Positions 6,850 through 8,579 of a DNA stretch of 8,579 nt are shown in pieces. The stretch comes from an uncultured Lachnospiraceae bacterium (GTDB lineage: Bacteria > Bacillota > Clostridia > Lachnospirales > Lachnospiraceae). The stretch lies in assembly GCA_905236545.1 (NCBI GenBank), contig CAJOQO010000021.1:1-8579 (forward strand), in the 5' to 3' direction. The position numbers were made by a program, and so were the translations under genes. The stretch's first letter is position 1. The number at the start of each line of letters is the position of its first letter. The notes below the pieces were generated by a model, which was given only the letters and a program-made list of their open reading frames with translations, ran no database searches and had not been told where the DNA came from.

Positions 6850-8391
6850 ATGAGTACACATGTCGGTGGAAACGCTGTATTTCCGGGATCATTTAACCCG
6901 CCTCATGTCGCCCATATTAAGACAATCCGGCTGGCACTTGAGTGCTTTGATGTACTGCATATGTTCGTACGGTACAATGAAAGCGTGGAGCTGGTTGACT
7001 GGGAAACAAAAAAAGGCTGGTTCGACCGGATCAATGAAGAAGTGGGCGGGCGTCTTGTCATCCACAGAATGGAGAATCCGGCTGTGAAGGGCAAGACTTA
7101 TACGATGGAAGACTTCTTTGATTTTATAAGATCTGCCGTGCGTTCTGTCGGAGAGCCTGTGAGCGGCTTTGTATTCGGTGATGATTATGAGAAGCTGATT
7201 CCGGTGTTTCAGAAAGAGTTCCCCGGGATGTATTTTTTCAAAGGAGAACAGACGAAGGAAGGCCAGGAGAGAATCTCTTCCACCGCGATCCGGGAAGATC
7301 TGGAGGGACACAGGAGCTGGCTTCCGGAATATGTCTATGAGACGCTTCACCGGATGAGAGAAGACCGGAACCTCAGGGAGCAGGCTTCGGTTCCGTCTTC
7401 GGAACCGGAAGGAACCTCTTCGGAACCGGAACCGGGAGGAACGTCTCCGGAACCGGAAACGGGAGGCCCCGGAGATCTGGAGACGGTTGACGTCACCGGC
7501 TGTCCGGTTGTGGGAAAGGGCTTTGGCAGCACCGTTTATCTCCTTGACGAAAAAACCATCATCAAGGTCTATAAGGAAGGAACGCCCCTGGAAAAGGTAC
7601 AGAAGGAGTATGCCCTTTCGCGGATCGCCTTTCTGAGCGGCGTTCCCTGCGTCAGAGTTTACCGCATGGCGCGGGTGGGAGACGCTTTCGCCCTGGTGCT
7701 TGAGAGGCTGTCCTCTTCTCTGGGTTCTGCGATCCATCAACATCCGGAACAGATCGAAGCATATGTTGACAGGTATGTTGCGCTAGCAAAGCAGCTGCAC
7801 GCAACCCGGATCCGGGAGGCAGCGATCCCCACGGTGAAAGACAAATGGCTCTCCTGTGCAAAAGGGCTTGTGAAATGGTGCAGCCCGGAAGAGGTTACGC
7901 TGGTATGTGACCTTGTCACCCGGATGCCGGATGCCGATACCCTTGCGCATCTGGACTTCCATCCCGGAAATATCATGTTCAGGGGAGAGGATCTGGTACT
8001 CATCGACGTGGAGGGACTGTCGAAAGGATCATACCTTTGCGATCTGGCAGTCACCTACAGAGGTCTGATCATGGGGCCTCAGTCGAAGGAACCGGAGAAG
8101 CATGCAAAAAACATGGGCATGGACGTGGATCAGGTGCGCGAGACCGGGGATCTGTTCTTTATGAAATATCTGGGGCTCGGAAGCAGGAAAGACCTGGAAG
8201 AAGTCTACAGCCGGCTTCACGTCCTGTATGCGCTGAATGTTGTCGTGATGTGCGGCAGCGCGCGCATGAAGGACGACGCGACAGGCCGCATGATCATGGA
8301 TGTACTGCTGCGCAAGGTTCTGGTGCCGGGAAAGGAAACGGTTCTGGAAATCTGGAAGGATGGAGCGCTGCTGCCGGTCAGAGGCGCCTGA
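6850..8391 (+). CDS. Bifunctional NadD-like nucleotidyltransferase / APH-type small-molecule kinase
   Basis: This is a 513-residue soluble fusion. Residues about 8-175 form an HxGH-superfamily nucleotidyltransferase: GSFNPPHVAH (13-22; third motif position Ala instead of Gly) binds the triphosphate, and ISSTAIR (142-148) matches the late motif best known from NadD. Such enzymes couple a phosphorylated substrate to AMP or CMP. A proline/glutamate linker with repeats follows (about 178-213). Residues about 215-510 are a protein-kinase-like phosphotransferase of the aminoglycoside/choline kinase group: glycine loop GKGFGSTVY (222-230), ATP-binding Lys239, catalytic HLDFHPGN (367-374, with His367, Asp369 and Asn374 in HxDxxxxN) and metal-binding Asp386 in LIDVEG. 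Both active sites look complete. A kinase joined to a nucleotidyltransferase suggests two successive steps, phosphorylation then nucleotide activation, as in HldE, FKP or NadR, though those use other folds. The substrate (a sugar, an amino alcohol such as choline, or a nucleoside) cannot be told. The operon position suggests it supplies the glycosyltransferase-like protein or the NRPS. Confidence 0.85.
   Translation: MSTHVGGNAVFPGSFNPPHVAHIKTIRLALECFDVLHMFVRYNESVELVDWETKKGWFDRINEEVGGRLVIHRMENPAVKGKTYTMEDFFDFIRSAVRSVGEPVSGFVFGDDYEKLIPVFQKEFPGMYFFKGEQTKEGQERISSTAIREDLEGHRSWLPEYVYETLHRMREDRNLREQASVPSSEPEGTSSEPEPGGTSPEPETGGPGDLETVDVTGCPVVGKGFGSTVYLLDEKTIIKVYKEGTPLEKVQKEYALSRIAFLSGVPCVRVYRMARVGDAFALVLERLSSSLGSAIHQHPEQIEAYVDRYVALAKQLHATRIREAAIPTVKDKWLSCAKGLVKWCSPEEVTLVCDLVTRMPDADTLAHLDFHPGNIMFRGEDLVLIDVEGLSKGSYLCDLAVTYRGLIMGPQSKEPEKHAKNMGMDVDQVRETGDLFFMKYLGLGSRKDLEEVYSRLHVLYALNVVVMCGSARMKDDATGRMIMDVLLRKVLVPGKETVLEIWKDGALLPVRGA
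7396..7470 (+). repeat. Degenerate tandem repeat encoding the interdomain linker
   Basis: Three in-frame units of 21, 27 and 27 bases, each beginning TCTTCGGAACCGGAA or a near copy, encode SSEPEGT, SSEPEPGGT and SPEPETGGP (residues 183-207). They lie exactly between the nucleotidyltransferase and kinase domains. All units are multiples of three, so gain or loss of a unit would change the linker length without breaking the frame. The composition suggests a flexible, disordered tether. Confidence 0.8.
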
Positions 8392-8567
8392 AGCGGGAGA
8401 GAAGGCATCGTCTTTCACTGTCCCGGATGAAAGGCTGCACTTATTCGCGCAGGCAAAGAGGGAAGCTCTGGAGTATGTGGATCAGGGACCGAAACCGCTG
8501 TGCTTTTAGGAGATGCTGATCTGTTCAGTGTTTCCGCAGGAACCATATTGGCTTGAGGGTATGTGAT

Positions 8568-8575
8568 AAAGAGGA
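8568..8575 (+). promoter_or_regulatory. Possible ribosome binding site for a gene beyond the right edge
   Basis: AAAGAGGA stands four bases before the end of the window, directly after a TGA/TAA stop pair, in the position expected for a start just outside. The rest of 8392-8567 has only short open frames of doubtful value and no terminator-like hairpin, so the operon may continue. The evidence is this short motif alone. Confidence 0.3.
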
Positions 8576-8579
8576 AAAA

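Noticed and set aside
8427..8519. 30-codon basic, Cys-containing frame (ATG 8427 to TGA 8519) as a possible small peptide
   Set aside because: The nearest purine-rich site (about 8395-8405) is some 20 bases from the ATG, and the Arg-rich content fits an out-of-frame reading of GC-rich DNA.

Overview
The window comes from a bacterium with fairly high GC (upper fifties percent by eye). Purine-rich Shine-Dalgarno sites, overlapping genes and the character of the protein families point to a Gram-positive anaerobe of the class Clostridia, most likely Lachnospiraceae-like. This assignment is inferred from style and family resemblance; no marker gene is present.

Four large genes, all on the plus strand, fill almost all of it. 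(1) Positions 1-1272: the 3' part of an ABC exporter with fused membrane and ATPase domains, cut by the left edge. (2) 1339-5466: a 1375-residue single-module non-ribosomal peptide synthetase (NRPS) with the order condensation-like acyltransferase, adenylation, carrier protein, condensation, and no thioesterase. (3) 5460-6845: a 461-residue protein whose C-terminal half looks like a fucosyltransferase-type glycosyltransferase; it starts inside the last codons of the NRPS gene. (4) 6850-8391: a 513-residue fusion of a NadD-like nucleotidyltransferase and an aminoglycoside/choline-kinase-type phosphotransferase, joined by a Ser/Pro/Glu/Gly-rich repeat linker. The last 188 bases hold no gene I can defend, but end in a possible ribosome binding site for a gene beyond the right edge.

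The tight spacing (66-nt gap, 7-nt overlap, 4-nt gap) suggests one operon. A coherent reading, which is inference, is a small biosynthetic cassette. The kinase-nucleotidyltransferase would phosphorylate a small molecule and then activate it as a nucleotide derivative. The glycosyltransferase-like protein would transfer a sugar. The NRPS would load an acid on its carrier and hand it through its final condensation domain to an amine or hydroxyl acceptor. The ABC exporter would move the product out. The adenylation domain lacks the aspartate that normally holds the alpha-amino group, so its substrate may not be an ordinary amino acid. I do not recognise this gene combination as a named pathway, and the product cannot be told from the sequence.
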